Positions 1 to 9,720 of a stretch of 64,000 nucleotides of DNA are shown piece after piece (positions within the stretch are counted from its first letter, which is position 1; each line of letters begins with the position of its first letter). Location: NCBI RefSeq assembly GCF_001641265.1, contig NW_020167532.1:62001-126000 (forward strand), in the 5' to 3' direction. This DNA is from Pseudogymnoascus destructans (lineage: Eukaryota > Ascomycota > Leotiomycetes > Thelebolales > Thelebolaceae). The notes under the pieces are model-generated. The model worked only from the letters and a program-made list of their open reading frames with translations. It was not told where the DNA came from and searched no databases. A program made the position numbers and the translations under genes.

Positions 1-510
1 CCCGGAGTTAACCCCGAGGGCGCGGCGGCCGGTGGAGCTGCAGCAGCTGGGGCCGGGGTGGGTACTGAGGGTAGGGCTGGGGAACTGGATCCACAGCGCG
101 TTGCGCAGCGGTTGATAGAGCAGCGGCAGCGTCAGAATGCGGGGTGGTTCATGTCGCAGGTGCGGAGGGTAGAGCACGCGACGCTGCTGTTTTTGGCGAG
201 CCTGTGGCCTGGGGTTGGAGAGCGGCATGTTGCAGCAAGGGAAGAGGAGGATCAAGCGCGGAGACGGAGGGAGGAGGCTGCTGAAGCGGAGAGAGTGGCT
301 GCAGAGACAGCTGCGCAGGAGGCTGCGCAGGCGGTGGCTGGCGAGGGGGCGGAGGAGGAAGATGGCGGCCGGGACGCTGAGCAATCGGATATGGCGACGA
401 GTGAGGGACGGAGCACAGCGGAGGAGCTGCTGAAAGCCCAGGGTGAGGCAAGTGGTGAAGGGATTACCTTGAGGGAATTACCGGAGTCCCAACCTGAGGG
501 AAGTGGCTAA
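1..510 (+). CDS. C-terminal part of a probable HERP/Usa1-like ubiquitin-like ER membrane protein (5' end outside window)
   Basis: The frame is open from base 1 to the TAA at 508-510, so only the last 169 codons are seen and there is no start here (the first apparent start is a GTG inside the frame). The visible part starts Gly/Ala-rich, then has a motif ending in LFLASLWPGVGERHVAAREE, followed by a long Arg/Glu/Ala-rich charged helix that looks like a coiled coil, and a polar tail. From memory of the family, the FxASLWPGVGERxxxAREEE signature followed by a charged helix sits behind the membrane segments of fungal HERP-like proteins that scaffold ER-associated degradation. No ubiquitin-like domain or membrane segment is visible because the upstream part is missing, so the name is an inference. 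That this is a real coding 3' end is more secure, from the codon bias and the conserved hydrophobic block. Confidence 0.45.
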   Translation, partial: PGVNPEGAAAGGAAAAGAGVGTEGRAGELDPQRVAQRLIEQRQRQNAGWFMSQVRRVEHATLLFLASLWPGVGERHVAAREEEDQARRRREEAAEAERVAAETAAQEAAQAVAGEGAEEEDGGRDAEQSDMATSEGRSTAEELLKAQGEASGEGITLRELPESQPEGSG

Positions 511-1620
511 GGGATTACAGCGAGGGAGCTATCGGAGAACCAGGCCGGTGGAGGTGGCGAAGGAGGTGTCTCTGGGCAACATTCTAGGTTGGCGAGGGAT
601 TGGTAGGAGGGTCCGCTTTTATATAACTTTGGGTTTATATTGTACGAATGACATGAGCGGCGTCAAGAGCGTATTGTTTAACACGAACGCGCTGGGAACA
701 GGGCATGCAGATGCATTAGGGCCGCTACAGCAGAATAGAAATTCATATTTTTCGTCAGCTCTTGCTGCCTTCATGAATTTGAGGGTGTTCGGTGGGGATG
801 CGAGCCATATTTGAAACTACAAAAAGACTGGAATCGGAAGTTGAGCTGATCCCATTTCGTGTGATAGCGGAAGTGGACAGATCAACCAAATCGCTAGAAG
901 AGCTTATTGAGGACATAATTCGTTCCTCAGATTTCCACAGCTAATACTTATCGCCTTCGCAGGTTTATGGCACCCAGTATGTGCTATTGCCAGTCAAAGT
1001 CGCTGGTATCGAATGGATTATCGAGTTTTTTATCATTTACGGCACTATATCCTACAACATGTTCCTTGGTCGTGGTTGGCCAACAGCAACTCCATTTTTG
1101 ATTCTGCCAACTCTTCTCACCGTCGCTAGTTTATGCTGTCACCTCTATTTTGTCAACTCCACCAGCTTTACCCCGTTACCTTCCTCGTCTTGTAGCCTCT
1201 ACCACCATCTAGGGATGGAAGGGGCCCGAACCATGTACAGGGTTCCAGGTTTCAACTGCATGGCGAGGGTACGCGCCAGTTGCCTTGTCGTGTGAAACTG
1301 TACTGCTCGGGGGCCGCCACGATCTTCTAGCTTTCGCCTCGTCCCAGGTGTGTTGGGTGGTAGAGATAAAAAAAATGCATCCGACTCATATCCCCAAGCT
1401 TTTCTCGTTAATATCACCAATAAATAACTGAGTGACCAGGGTCACCCAAAAAAATGTATGTAATACTATCGTACGCAAAGAACGAGACAACCCGTCATCT
1501 CTCCTGCAGTCCCCAAACTTCAGTTATCGAGCTCGTCTATATAAAAATCCAACCCCCAATCAAAACACCCCATCATCATACATACATAGTCGCCTTCCAG
1601 CAACTAAAATTAATACATAC
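511..1620. other. Intergenic, tail-to-tail spacer
   Basis: This stretch lies between the end of the HERP-like gene and the end of the LMBR1-like gene on the other strand. It should hold both 3' untranslated regions. Short open frames occur on both strands, but none has a credible start, conserved-looking residues or splice partners. No repeat or RNA gene is apparent. Confidence 0.6.
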
Positions 1621-3657
1621 TTACAACCTCACCCTCCCATCCTGACCCCCGCCCCCAAACAACCTAGTCACACTCCCCTCCCCCCTCGAGTGTCCCGACT
1701 CCCCATCCCCACCCATCCACTTCGGTTTCTTAATCCCCTCACTCAGCCCCTGAATCCACTCCGGCGTCTCAATAGTATCAATCGTATTCCTCACTCTATG
1801 TCCGAACGACCCGAAGAACCCCTCATCCCCAGTCTCATTAACATGCGGCCGGACACTCGAATTCACCCTCGACGCAGCTGTTGAGCGTGACGCAAGGTTA
1901 GACGCAGCGATGGCGGGGCCGTTGCTACTATTACCAGCCCCAACTCGCGGATTGCGCAAGTGCGCGAGCGAAGCGCTCCCGCCGACTTCGCGCTCGATGA
2001 GGTCGCGACCTTCGCGCCACCCGCCGCCGGTGCCGTAGCCGGTGACGTTTTCATTGTCGTCGCTTTCGTCGTCGTGGCTGAACCCCAGCATGCGCTTCGC
2101 CTTGCCGTAGAGGTTGAATAGGGTAGCGGAGACGGGGATAAGAATGAAGATGGGGAAGAGGTAATCAAAACCCATGCCCAGGGGTGTAAGGTTGATGAGT
2201 TTACCAAGGAACTTGTAGAAGACTGTCTCCTCGTAGACGTCGGGGGTGAGGAAGGTCATGAAATTGTAGGAGAGGGGGACGGAGAGACGGGCGACTTGCA
2301 TGGCGTACCAGAATGCCGATTCGTAGCCTGTGTTGCGCCTGACGAGCGCGCGGCCGCGCCAGACTTTGACTTCGGTCATGGATGTTAGAGCTGCGGCGCA
2401 CATGTAGAAAATCCACCCTGCTGCGATCATCTGCCCCAGAAACCCGATTTGGCCGCGGTCGCTGTTGGGATGGTGAACTACGGTCCGTGATATGACGGAG
2501 AGGTTCGAGCTGACCAGCTTGATGACTTCAGACCAGACGATGCATACTGAAGCCAGGGACAAGAGGCCGCCGAAAAGGATCCTCATGTATGGAACCATGT
2601 GATAATAATATAAATAACGAGTATATGGCGTGAAGAGAGTGAGGCGCTCAAAGAACGATGCGCGAGGGGAAGATGCCGCAATCTCGAGTTTTTTGGAAGC
2701 TGCAGAGTCCAGGATAGCCTGGGTTGCGACGGAGTTTTGGACCAGTCTGTCCCATTCATCCATGTATCGGATTCGCTTATGACGGGCTCTGGTGAGAGAT
2801 CTTGTAAGATCTGCAAGGTAATTTTCTGTTATAACAGTCGGCACGGACACTGCTGGTATCGACATCCGTCGCGACGTCGTCCTCGGTCGTGACTCTGGTA
2901 AGTTACAGAGATCTCCAAGTTCTTCAATCCATTCCTGGAAATGCATAGCAGTTCCTGATTTCCTCTGGCTCAGCAACGTAACCTGCGCCTCTAGCACCTC
3001 CAATCTCTCAATCGAATCATCCATAGATTCATGGATCTTCGGAGCCGAAGCTTGTATGCGTCGCAAACTCTCACTAATATCCGCCTTCCGGAACAACGAC
3101 CGAGGAATCGCCACCAATCCATGTCCCATCAAGTAAATAGCCAGAATCAAACCCCACACATACGCCAATGCCATTATCAGCGCCTTCAACGAAGTCGGCG
3201 TCACACCGGCCGAGATGAAGACGTAGATCAGACCCAGGATACCCGATCCGAAAACCATGGCTTGGTATTTGGCGTTTGAGCGCAGAGAGTACATCAGCTT
3301 CGCCTGGACGTCGCGGTGTCCGGCATCTGAGAACTCAGCGAGGATGGGGAGGATGAACCAGGTCAGGCCGAAGGTGAGCCAGTATGTGATCCTCCAGGAG
3401 ACGAGGAGGGCGCGCTCCTGCAGCCAGATACCTCTTGTTCCATCGTCGGTGCCGGCGTTCGATGCGAGGTCTATGGGTACTAGTAAAACTATGCTCGTCG
3501 GTAATGCTAAGGCGAAGAAGATAGGCACGAGTATGTATGCGGGTGTGGTTCGTAAGGGCAGGTAGTAGCGCAGTACCAAGATGACGGCGAGCGATATGAC
3601 GATGAGGCAGATGCCGGCGAAGATCTCGGAGCCGATGGGCGCTGAAGATAACAGCAT
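1621..3657 (-). CDS. LMBR1-family (LIMR/LMBRD2-like) multi-pass membrane protein
   Basis: Uninterrupted 678-residue frame with an ATG at 3657-3655 and a TAA at 1623-1621. The N-terminus begins with a membrane segment (residues about 8-28) and has a short hinge and further segments up to about residue 190 (for example GLIYVFISAGV and YVWGLILAIYLMGHGLVAIP). Next comes a soluble helical loop with coiled-coil character (about 195-330, including the DDSIERLEVLEAQV heptads), then four or five more membrane segments to about residue 545, and a disordered Gly/Ser-rich tail. This two-block arrangement with a central coiled coil is the LMBR1-like architecture, and GHGLVAIP is a typical family string. 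Relatives act as membrane receptor or cobalamin-export-like proteins, but the fungal members have no settled substrate. The gene is head-to-head with the methyltransferase, 458 bp apart. No intron is needed. Confidence 0.85.
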   Translation of the reverse strand: MLLSSAPIGSEIFAGICLIVISLAVILVLRYYLPLRTTPAYILVPIFFALALPTSIVLLVPIDLASNAGTDDGTRGIWLQERALLVSWRITYWLTFGLTWFILPILAEFSDAGHRDVQAKLMYSLRSNAKYQAMVFGSGILGLIYVFISAGVTPTSLKALIMALAYVWGLILAIYLMGHGLVAIPRSLFRKADISESLRRIQASAPKIHESMDDSIERLEVLEAQVTLLSQRKSGTAMHFQEWIEELGDLCNLPESRPRTTSRRMSIPAVSVPTVITENYLADLTRSLTRARHKRIRYMDEWDRLVQNSVATQAILDSAASKKLEIAASSPRASFFERLTLFTPYTRYLYYYHMVPYMRILFGGLLSLASVCIVWSEVIKLVSSNLSVISRTVVHHPNSDRGQIGFLGQMIAAGWIFYMCAAALTSMTEVKVWRGRALVRRNTGYESAFWYAMQVARLSVPLSYNFMTFLTPDVYEETVFYKFLGKLINLTPLGMGFDYLFPIFILIPVSATLFNLYGKAKRMLGFSHDDESDDNENVTGYGTGGGWREGRDLIEREVGGSASLAHLRNPRVGAGNSSNGPAIAASNLASRSTAASRVNSSVRPHVNETGDEGFFGSFGHRVRNTIDTIETPEWIQGLSEGIKKPKWMGGDGESGHSRGEGSVTRLFGGGGQDGRVRL

Positions 3658-4115
3658 CGTGTGTCCCGTTGCTTGTTATATCATTTGTTTGTTTCTGTTT
3701 AGGGCCGCGGAGTACACATCGTATTTCAAGTTTTGCGATATGGGGGACGATTGCGGATATGACGGTCTTAAGGGGAGAGACTCGATGATGCGGCCCCGGC
3801 ATAAGCTAAGCCTGATATGGAGATATAAGGGCGGTGAAACCAGGCACAATGTTCGTCATCGGCACCCAGAGGCAGATGACAATTAGACGCAAAATTACTT
3901 CCAGGTGGTAACGTGAGCGAGATTATATTTTTCCACAAGGACTTTTTCATATATTATCGTATTTGAAACTATAGCGACTTGAATTTGAGTCCAAGCACTT
4001 CACACTCTCCGTTTTCAAAATCTAGTTCGAGTGCCGCGCAGGGAAGCACGAGTCTTATCTCGAACCTGAGTGGGCATCAAATTTGAATATATCTGAGTGC
4101 GCAGGCAAATCCATA
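3658..4115. promoter_or_regulatory. Shared divergent promoter, LMBR1-like / methyltransferase
   Basis: This 458-bp stretch separates two start codons that point away from each other, so it must hold both promoters and 5' leaders. A short purine-rich and AT-rich block lies near 3895-4020. No specific factor site can be named with confidence. Confidence 0.5.
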
Positions 4116-4961
4116 ATGTTGACCGACAAAATCCGCCTCTCCGGCCCCGAAACCACAGACCCAGAAGACTACTTCGGGCAATCCCTGGGCGTAATCTTCC
4201 CCGACGACATCACCAACCAGCACGGCGACCCCTACCACGCCGTCATCTACCTCTCACCCCGCTTCGGCGAGATCAAGCTCGAGCTGGCCAATCCCCAGTG
4301 CGACGATAACCGCAAACTCTTTTCCCACTTCCTGTGGAACTCTGGGCTCCAGCTGGCGGAGTTTATTGAAGGGGGGGGGGGCTGGGATGTGAAGGGGAAG
4401 AAGGCGCTGGAGCTGGGCGCGGGAACGGGTCTCTCTGGGCTGGTGGCGGCGAGGGCGGGGGCGGAAAGTGTCATTATCACGGATTATCCGGCGCCGGAGG
4501 TCGTCGCTAATATCAAGAAGAATGTGGAGGTGAACTTGCCGGAAGAGTTGAGGATAGGGAGGGAAGGGAACCCAGCAACCTGTCTTGTAGAAGGTCATGA
4601 GTGGGGGAAATTGTCTGAGGATGACGATTTCGTGCAGAACCATAAGGGTAGCTTCGACGTTATCCTAGTCGCTGATTGTCTGTGGATGCCATGGCAGCAT
4701 AAGGAGTTGATGAAGAGCATAGCCTGGTTTCTGGGCCCTGGCGGAAAGGCTTGGGTAGTCTCCGGTTTTCACACTGGTAGGGTGAAGATGAGGGGGTTTT
4801 ATAACGCTGAATTGCTCACTGAGCATGGTTTGGAGGTGGAGTCGATAGTTGAGAGGGACCCGGAAGGGCGCGAGAGGGAATGGGTCACTGATAGGGGGGT
4901 TGAAGATGTGACGGAGAGGAAGCGCTGGCTTGTTATTTCGGTGCTGAGGAAGAGAGGATGA
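4116..4961 (+). CDS. Family 16 SAM-dependent methyltransferase (EFM7/NNT1-like)
   Basis: The 281-residue frame starts at the ATG at 4116; a longer version of the frame has only TTG upstream. The order of motifs is that of seven-beta-strand methyltransferases of the Methyltransf_16 type: an N-terminal acidic extension (residues 1-60), SAM-binding motif I LELGAGTGLSGLVAA (about 103-117), the acidic strand-2 end ITDYP (about 126-130), and the post-II strand DVILVADCLW (about 180-189) with the D-x-L-W position typical of the lysine methyltransferase subgroup. Yeast relatives (Nnt1/Efm7) methylate elongation factor 1A, and older annotation says nicotinamide N-methyltransferase. The exact target cannot be read from sequence. 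A run of 11 G at about 4370-4380 encodes the Gly stretch before the SAM motif and is a likely slippage or sequencing-error site, though the frame reads cleanly through it. Confidence 0.8.
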   Translation: MLTDKIRLSGPETTDPEDYFGQSLGVIFPDDITNQHGDPYHAVIYLSPRFGEIKLELANPQCDDNRKLFSHFLWNSGLQLAEFIEGGGGWDVKGKKALELGAGTGLSGLVAARAGAESVIITDYPAPEVVANIKKNVEVNLPEELRIGREGNPATCLVEGHEWGKLSEDDDFVQNHKGSFDVILVADCLWMPWQHKELMKSIAWFLGPGGKAWVVSGFHTGRVKMRGFYNAELLTEHGLEVESIVERDPEGREREWVTDRGVEDVTERKRWLVISVLRKRG

Positions 4962-5499
4962 AGGCGCTGGGAGTTGTGGTTGATGGGTGACGCTGTGTCT
5001 TTGAAGAAGCATTGCCAGGGGTCTTTGGACTTGGGCTAATAGCCGCCCCAAGCGAGTCCAACCCATTTATGAGGTTTAAGTTACATAAGAAGGGTTGGGA
5101 AAGGGTCGAATAGAGTCAGAGGTCGAAATGAAATGGCCATTGGTTCGATGGTAATGCTCAAGGCCCATGGGTGATCTGCATTGCTTCATGTTGTGTCTTT
5201 CGGAAGAGTAGGTGATGGTTGACGCTATAAAAACATTACAGAAATATTCAACGGAAAATAATAAAAACAAAAAATGAAGGAACTGTAGACACACGACACT
5301 AGGAAGGAGCAATATTATCGAATAGTAAGCACTTACTCCTAACGTTACAAACATGAAGTCATCGAAGGTGCGGCCCCTTTGCTAGCAGCGGCACTGTGAT
5401 AATTGCCGAAACCTAAAAATAAGGTACCGGAACGAGGCCGATTTGACATACACCGATGTTCCTAAACAAGGAATTTTAGATTATGAGATAGGTTTAACG

Positions 5500-6180
5500 A
5501 ACGAAGAGGTATGCGCGTTCCTTTCCTCTATATGAAGTCGGTCTTTCCTTCCCCCTTTATGAAGTCGGTCGCTCCTTCCTTAGTTAATGGGTCGTTACTT
5601 CCGTCTGGAGTCGGTCGTTCTTTCCCTATTTGAATATTTCAAGGGTCGTTCCTTCCTCCTAAAGCCAGTCGTTCCTTCCTTCTGAAGCCGGTCGCTCTGT
5701 TCCTTTAGAGCCGGTCGTCGGTCGTTCCTTCCTTAGTTAATGGGTCGTCCCATCCCTCTCGAGTCAGTCGCTATTTCCCTGTGCAATCAGTCGTTCCTTC
5801 CATCCAGAGCCGATCGCCCTTTCCCTATTTAAATATTTCAAGGGTCGTTCCTTCCCTGTAGAGTCAGTCGCTCTTTCCTGCCTTTTGCAGTTCGTTCCTT
5901 CCCTAGTTAATGGGTCGTTCCTTCCTCCTAAACTCAGTCGTTCCTTCCGTCTAGCGTCAGTCGATCCTTCCGTCTAGAGTCCATAGCTCTTTCCATATGT
6001 AAACATTTCAAGGGTCGCTCTTTCCCTTGAGAATCGGTCGTTCTTTCCTTATTTAATGGGTAGTTCTTTCCCCTTAGAGTCGGTCGTTTTTTCCTTATTT
6101 AATGGGTCGTCCCCTCCGTCTGAAGTTAGTCGTTCCTTCCCTTTAATAGGTCGTGCCTTCCCCGTTTCACGGGTACCGCG
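5500..6180. repeat. Degenerate pyrimidine-rich minisatellite with higher-order structure
   Basis: About 680 bp is built from irregular 25-45 bp units around the core GTCGTTCCTTCC, often joined to TTAATGGGTCGTTCCTTCC or to AGTCGGTCG and AGCCGGTCG links. A longer block containing ATTTCAAGGGTCG recurs at about 5633, 5832 and 6002, so there is also a higher-order period of roughly 170-200 bp. The opposite strand is correspondingly purine-rich. No coding potential is seen. Confidence 0.75.
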
Positions 6181-6237
6181 AGGTCCGGGTAAAGTTTTTG
6201 GAGGTGAAGGGGTGATGGGAGGTGGACTGATGGAGGA

Positions 6238-6265
6238 GGGGGTTTGGGGAGGTTGGGGGGGGTGG
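6238..6265 (+). other. G-quadruplex-prone tract
   Basis: The plus strand has four successive runs of at least three G separated by short loops (GGGGG, TTT, GGGG, AGGTT, then eight G). This satisfies the usual G4 pattern. It sits within a wider G-rich block, 6185-6330, directly after the pyrimidine-rich minisatellite. Confidence 0.5.
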
Positions 6266-6340
6266 TGGCTGGATGTAAGGGATGTAAGGGGGTTTGGGTT
6301 TACGTAAGGGGGGAATGGTGGAGGGAGAGAGGTATTATGG

Positions 6341-6452
6341 AATGGAGTACTTCCTGCACTGGAAATGAGAAGACTTTCTGTGATACGAGGGTAGAAAATG
6401 GAGTACTTCCTGCACTGGAAATGAGAAGACTTTCTGTGATACGAGGGTAGAA
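6341..6452. repeat. 56-bp perfect tandem duplication
   Basis: The block starting AATGGAGTACTTCCTGCACT at 6341 is repeated head to tail at 6397, with a period of 56 bp. The copies are identical through GAGGGTAGAAAA and diverge only by one extra A at the end of the second copy, indicating a recent duplication. Confidence 0.9.
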
Positions 6453-6774
6453 AAATGGTTAATTTTGTTTGTTTGGCGAGAGAAGCTTGGGCTACTCGGA
6501 TATTGGATGCCCCTAGATAGCCGTGATGATGGAATATGATGACAGAGGCAGCAAGTTCCGACGGTGATTAATCGATAGGTTTGGACGGCAAGCATCGTTT
6601 CCCGTCAAAACTTACCGATTAGTCACCATCGGGACTTCCTGCCTCGCGCCTCCTCTCCTATCACCCCCCCCCAATCTCCGTCACATACTATACGTTCGAC
6701 CAAACTACATATCTTTCCAAATTGCGGTAGATGCCCAGCACCCCCCCCCCTCCCTAAGCCCTCCCTCTAATCCC

Positions 6775-8467
6775 CTAATCAACCAAAATCTTCCCCTCCA
6801 GCGCCGAGAAGTGCTCAAAGAAACTCTCAAACAACCTCACCGCATGCTCTACATCCTCCGCCCCACCACACTCCCTCACACTATGCATACTCAACTGTGC
6901 ATTCCCCAGATCCAGCGTCCTCATCCCCAGCGCCGCAGACAGCATAGGTCCAATCGTGCTTCCACACGACGAATCATTCCTCACCACAAAAAGCTGCAGC
7001 GGGACCCCCTCCCCCGTCTCCTTGCCCGACTTCGCCTTGCGTGCTATCTCCTGCAGCAGCACAATGCCCGGGGAGCTGGTAGCGTAGCGGGCATTCGCAT
7101 TAATCTTGATCACAGTCCCCTTATTCATCTCCGGCCTATGATCCGACTCGTATTTCTGCGCATAGTTCGGATTAACTGAATGTGCCATATCCGCCGAGAT
7201 CAAAAACGACGACGCGAGGGTCTGCTCATACGCCGTCGAGATATCAGCATCTGACTCCCTCCGCACCTTCTCATACGAGACCTCGCTCCCCTCGTTCGCC
7301 GGCAACACACTAAGCCTCCGCAGCACAGCGGGGAGTAAATTTGACGCCGCGCCCTGCGCAGTCGTGCTCCCGATCTCCTCGTGGTCGAAGCAGGCGACCA
7401 GACGGATGGAGGATTCATCATCCAGCGCGTCAGGGGCGGAGAGCGACTCGATCAGCCCGAGGACGGCACAGTAGGTCATCTCGAGGTTGTCGAGGCGCGC
7501 GGAGTAGATAAATTCGTTGTTGAGGCCGCCGCGACAGGGGGGCTGGGTGTCATAGAGGACGAGCTCGAAGTCGATTACATCCTGGACGGAGACGCCGGCG
7601 TGCTCGGCGATGATCTCCATGATGTAGGGGTGGTGGCGTTCGGTCATGGCACGGAGGGGGGAGGAGTGCGAGTCCTCGGCCGCCTCGGGCTCGGACTTCT
7701 CGTCGGGTTTGGCGCCCGTTCTGTTGAGTTCCGCTGCGACGAGGCCGGCGATGGGGAAGAGTTCCGTCTCCTTGTTTGGGTTGAACTCCGACGACCTGTC
7801 TAAGTGGATCGCTAGCGTGGGAACCCGCACGATGGGCCGATCAACTTTAACCAGCGTCTGGACAAAATTCCCCCCCTTATCCTTTGCCATCACACGTCCC
7901 GCAATGCTCAGATCGCGATCAAACCACGTGTGCCAGATCCCGCCTCCATACGTCTCCACGCCGATCTGGAGGAAGCCCGAGTTGGTCTTCTTGCTGACGG
8001 GCTTGAGGCGCAGGGTGGGGGAGTCGGTGTGTGCCCCGATCATGGCGATGGGGTTGCCGGATTTCCATTTCTTGCCGATGGCGAAGGCGACGATGGAGGA
8101 GCCGTTGCGGGTTAGGTAGTACTTTCCGCCTGGTTGCAGGGTGGAGGACCAGGATTCACGCTCTTGGATTGGTTTGAAGGCTGAGGCTTCGAGGCGCTTG
8201 ATGGCGGATTGGACGGCGTGGAATGCTGGGAGTGTGTTAGCAGTGAGGTGGTTTAGTAGTTGGTGCTTACAACTAACGTGTTGGAGACGACCCGAGGAAG
8301 TCGAGGAAGTCATTGACCCTAGCAGCCATGGCGTGTTGTTTTTGGGGAGCAAGAAGTGTGGTTGAAAAAGCTCTGATAGTAGCGACTCTAGCAGCCCTGA
8401 GCGCGAGACTGGGAGTCCTGAAGCTGAGGAGGAGTGAAGATGTGGTTTTGGACGTGTGGAGGGGCAT
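6775..8467 (-). CDS. Aspartyl aminopeptidase, M18 family
   Basis: Two exons: 8278-8467 and 6775-8225, with a 52-bp intron (donor GTTAGT, branch CTAAC, acceptor CCCAG). Splicing joins SSPT to PFHAV, the conserved start of the M18 catalytic domain, giving 546 residues with a TAG at 6777-6775. The enzyme removes N-terminal Asp or Glu from peptides as a large multimer with two metal ions. Visible motifs are AHTDSP (metal-binding His and Asp), CFDHEEIGS (catalytic Glu pair), ISADMAHSVNPN and the C-terminal LSMHSVRE. The first 45 residues are Ser/Arg/Leu-rich without acidic residues (RTPSLALRAARVATIRAFS) and resemble a mitochondrial presequence. A second in-frame ATG (MAARVNDFLDF, about residue 47) would give the usual cytosolic or vacuolar form. 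The longest start was taken because its ATG opens the frame. Confidence 0.92.
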
Positions 8468-9090
8468 TTAGATCACGAGGTTCTAAAGCCGGATGGTGAG
8501 CGGTGGGGGGAAGTTGGGGCAAGGCTGTGGACGAGCCTCTCGTTGAGCAGCGCCGTCCACACTTTGGCGATCGAACCGAAAGGGGTGGCTAGGGCGCTAG
8601 GGCGGCTACGGCGCTAGGCTGGTTGGGGGGGGGGGTTCAGAGATGTGACGAGAAATAAATATGAACATGTTGCTATGGATGGTGCATTAGAGCGTCGCAT
8701 AATGTGTGGTAATGGGAAATCAATCGTGAGAATTTTAACGCGCGGCCGGGTGTAATTCCTTTCTTCCCAGGAGGTTCAATACTTACTCTCACCTAGGATT
8801 TTCATGATCTGGGGGAATTGATCGCCGCATACAACTTCCGTGGCATGCATGCGTTGGCCGTGCAGTCCTCGCTGGATCCTGAGGTAGGGGGGGAATGTCA
8901 ATTGCCATATAGTCCGGCTACGCGTACTAAATTGCCAATGTCGTCGCGCCCTCAATTGAAGCAACAACGACGGGGGAGGATTCCCTCCCCGCATTTGATA
9001 TTCCCTACCCGCCACGTGAGGGCCCAGGTACGAAAGTAATCTGGCGGTATTATTGGTGGGTCCATCAGCCCCCATCCCTTCCTCCCTTCT
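8468..9090. other. Upstream region of the aminopeptidase, no gene seen
   Basis: This contains the aminopeptidase promoter, an 11-G run near 8627 and a short GCGCTAGGGCGGCTACG-type internal repeat near 8590-8620. A 99-codon open frame on the minus strand (9075-8776) has no recognisable composition or splice partners and is not called. Confidence 0.5.
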
Positions 9091-9162
9091 AAATCATGTA
9101 AATCATGTAAATCATGTAAATCATGTAAATCATGTAAATCATGTAAATCATGTAAATCATGT
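9091..9162. repeat. Tandem repeat, 8 perfect copies of AAATCATGT
   Basis: Eight uninterrupted copies of the 9-bp unit AAATCATGT fill exactly 72 bp. Absence of any mismatch suggests recent expansion or homogenisation, so copy number is likely to vary between strains. Confidence 0.95.
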
Positions 9163-9221
9163 GTTGCTGCTCTAATTGATGCTGATATACATACATCTCA
9201 AAACCTCGTACTCTTTATTTT

Positions 9222-9563
9222 CTAGTTGTGAGAGAACAGCAGCTCAGATCTATGGTACAGTCTAAAACCATCCCCCTTGTCCCTTGCCTTACCCAATCTC
9301 GTCAAAACGTCATTCGCCCGCCGCTGGTTGGCTGCCTCGTCCACTAAACTGCACCCGACTGCCGTCGCGCCAACCTCTTTTCTGGTACCCTTAGTCCTGA
9401 CCGTCACGCTAGCGGGTGGAGTAGTATTGGCTTTTGGTATTGTGTGTGTCGACGACGACTTCCGCGTGTAGAAAGGAGAGATGGGAGAGTAATTAACTGT
9501 CTCCTCTCTTTGTGAATGTACGGCTGAGTACAGTTGAGCCTTCGTTGCCGCCGCGGCATCCAT
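9222..9563 (-). CDS. Hypothetical small protein, uncertain
   Basis: A 113-codon frame from an ATG at 9563-9561 to a stop at 9222. The protein is Thr/Ser/Ala-rich in the first half and more globular in the second (SLVDEAANQRRANDVLTRLG). I recognise no family. The composition is compatible with a real small protein or one exon of a larger gene, but nothing except frame length and a proper ATG supports it. The same DNA is also open on the plus strand. Confidence 0.2.
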   Translation of the reverse strand: MDAAAATKAQLYSAVHSQREETVNYSPISPFYTRKSSSTHTIPKANTTPPASVTVRTKGTRKEVGATAVGCSLVDEAANQRRANDVLTRLGKARDKGDGFRLYHRSELLFSHN

Positions 9564-9646
9564 GTCCCCATCTATTTATTACTGTGTCTTTGCCTCGATT
9601 GGGACTGACCCCAGTACTCGAGTATGTCGAGGGCGCATCGCATGCG

Positions 9647-9720
9647 CTGTCACCCACTGTCACCCACTGTCACCCACTGTCACCCACTGTCACCCACTGT
9701 CACCCACTGTCACCCACTCA
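9647..9720. repeat. Tandem repeat of the 10-mer CACCCACTGT
   Basis: Six perfect CACCCACTGT units and one ending in CA are preceded by CTGT. A C-rich stretch with two runs of C follows (about 9735-9765). Confidence 0.9.

Larger units (their letters stand above)
4962..6774. other. Repeat-rich, gene-free interval
   Basis: No convincing coding frame is found between the methyltransferase and the aminopeptidase 3' end. The interval holds about 500 bp of unremarkable AT-rich sequence (4962-5499), a degenerate minisatellite (5500-6180), a G-rich block (6185-6330), a 56-bp tandem duplication (6341-6452) and long C homopolymers near 6664 and 6741. The repeats are described separately. Confidence 0.6.

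Noticed and set aside
1432..1884. 150-codon plus-strand frame
   Set aside because: It is antisense to the 3' end of the LMBR1-like gene, whose membrane-protein frame is far more convincing.
9222..9563. Confident protein-coding gene
   Set aside because: Kept only as a low-confidence entry, since ATG and length are the only support and the opposite strand is also open.
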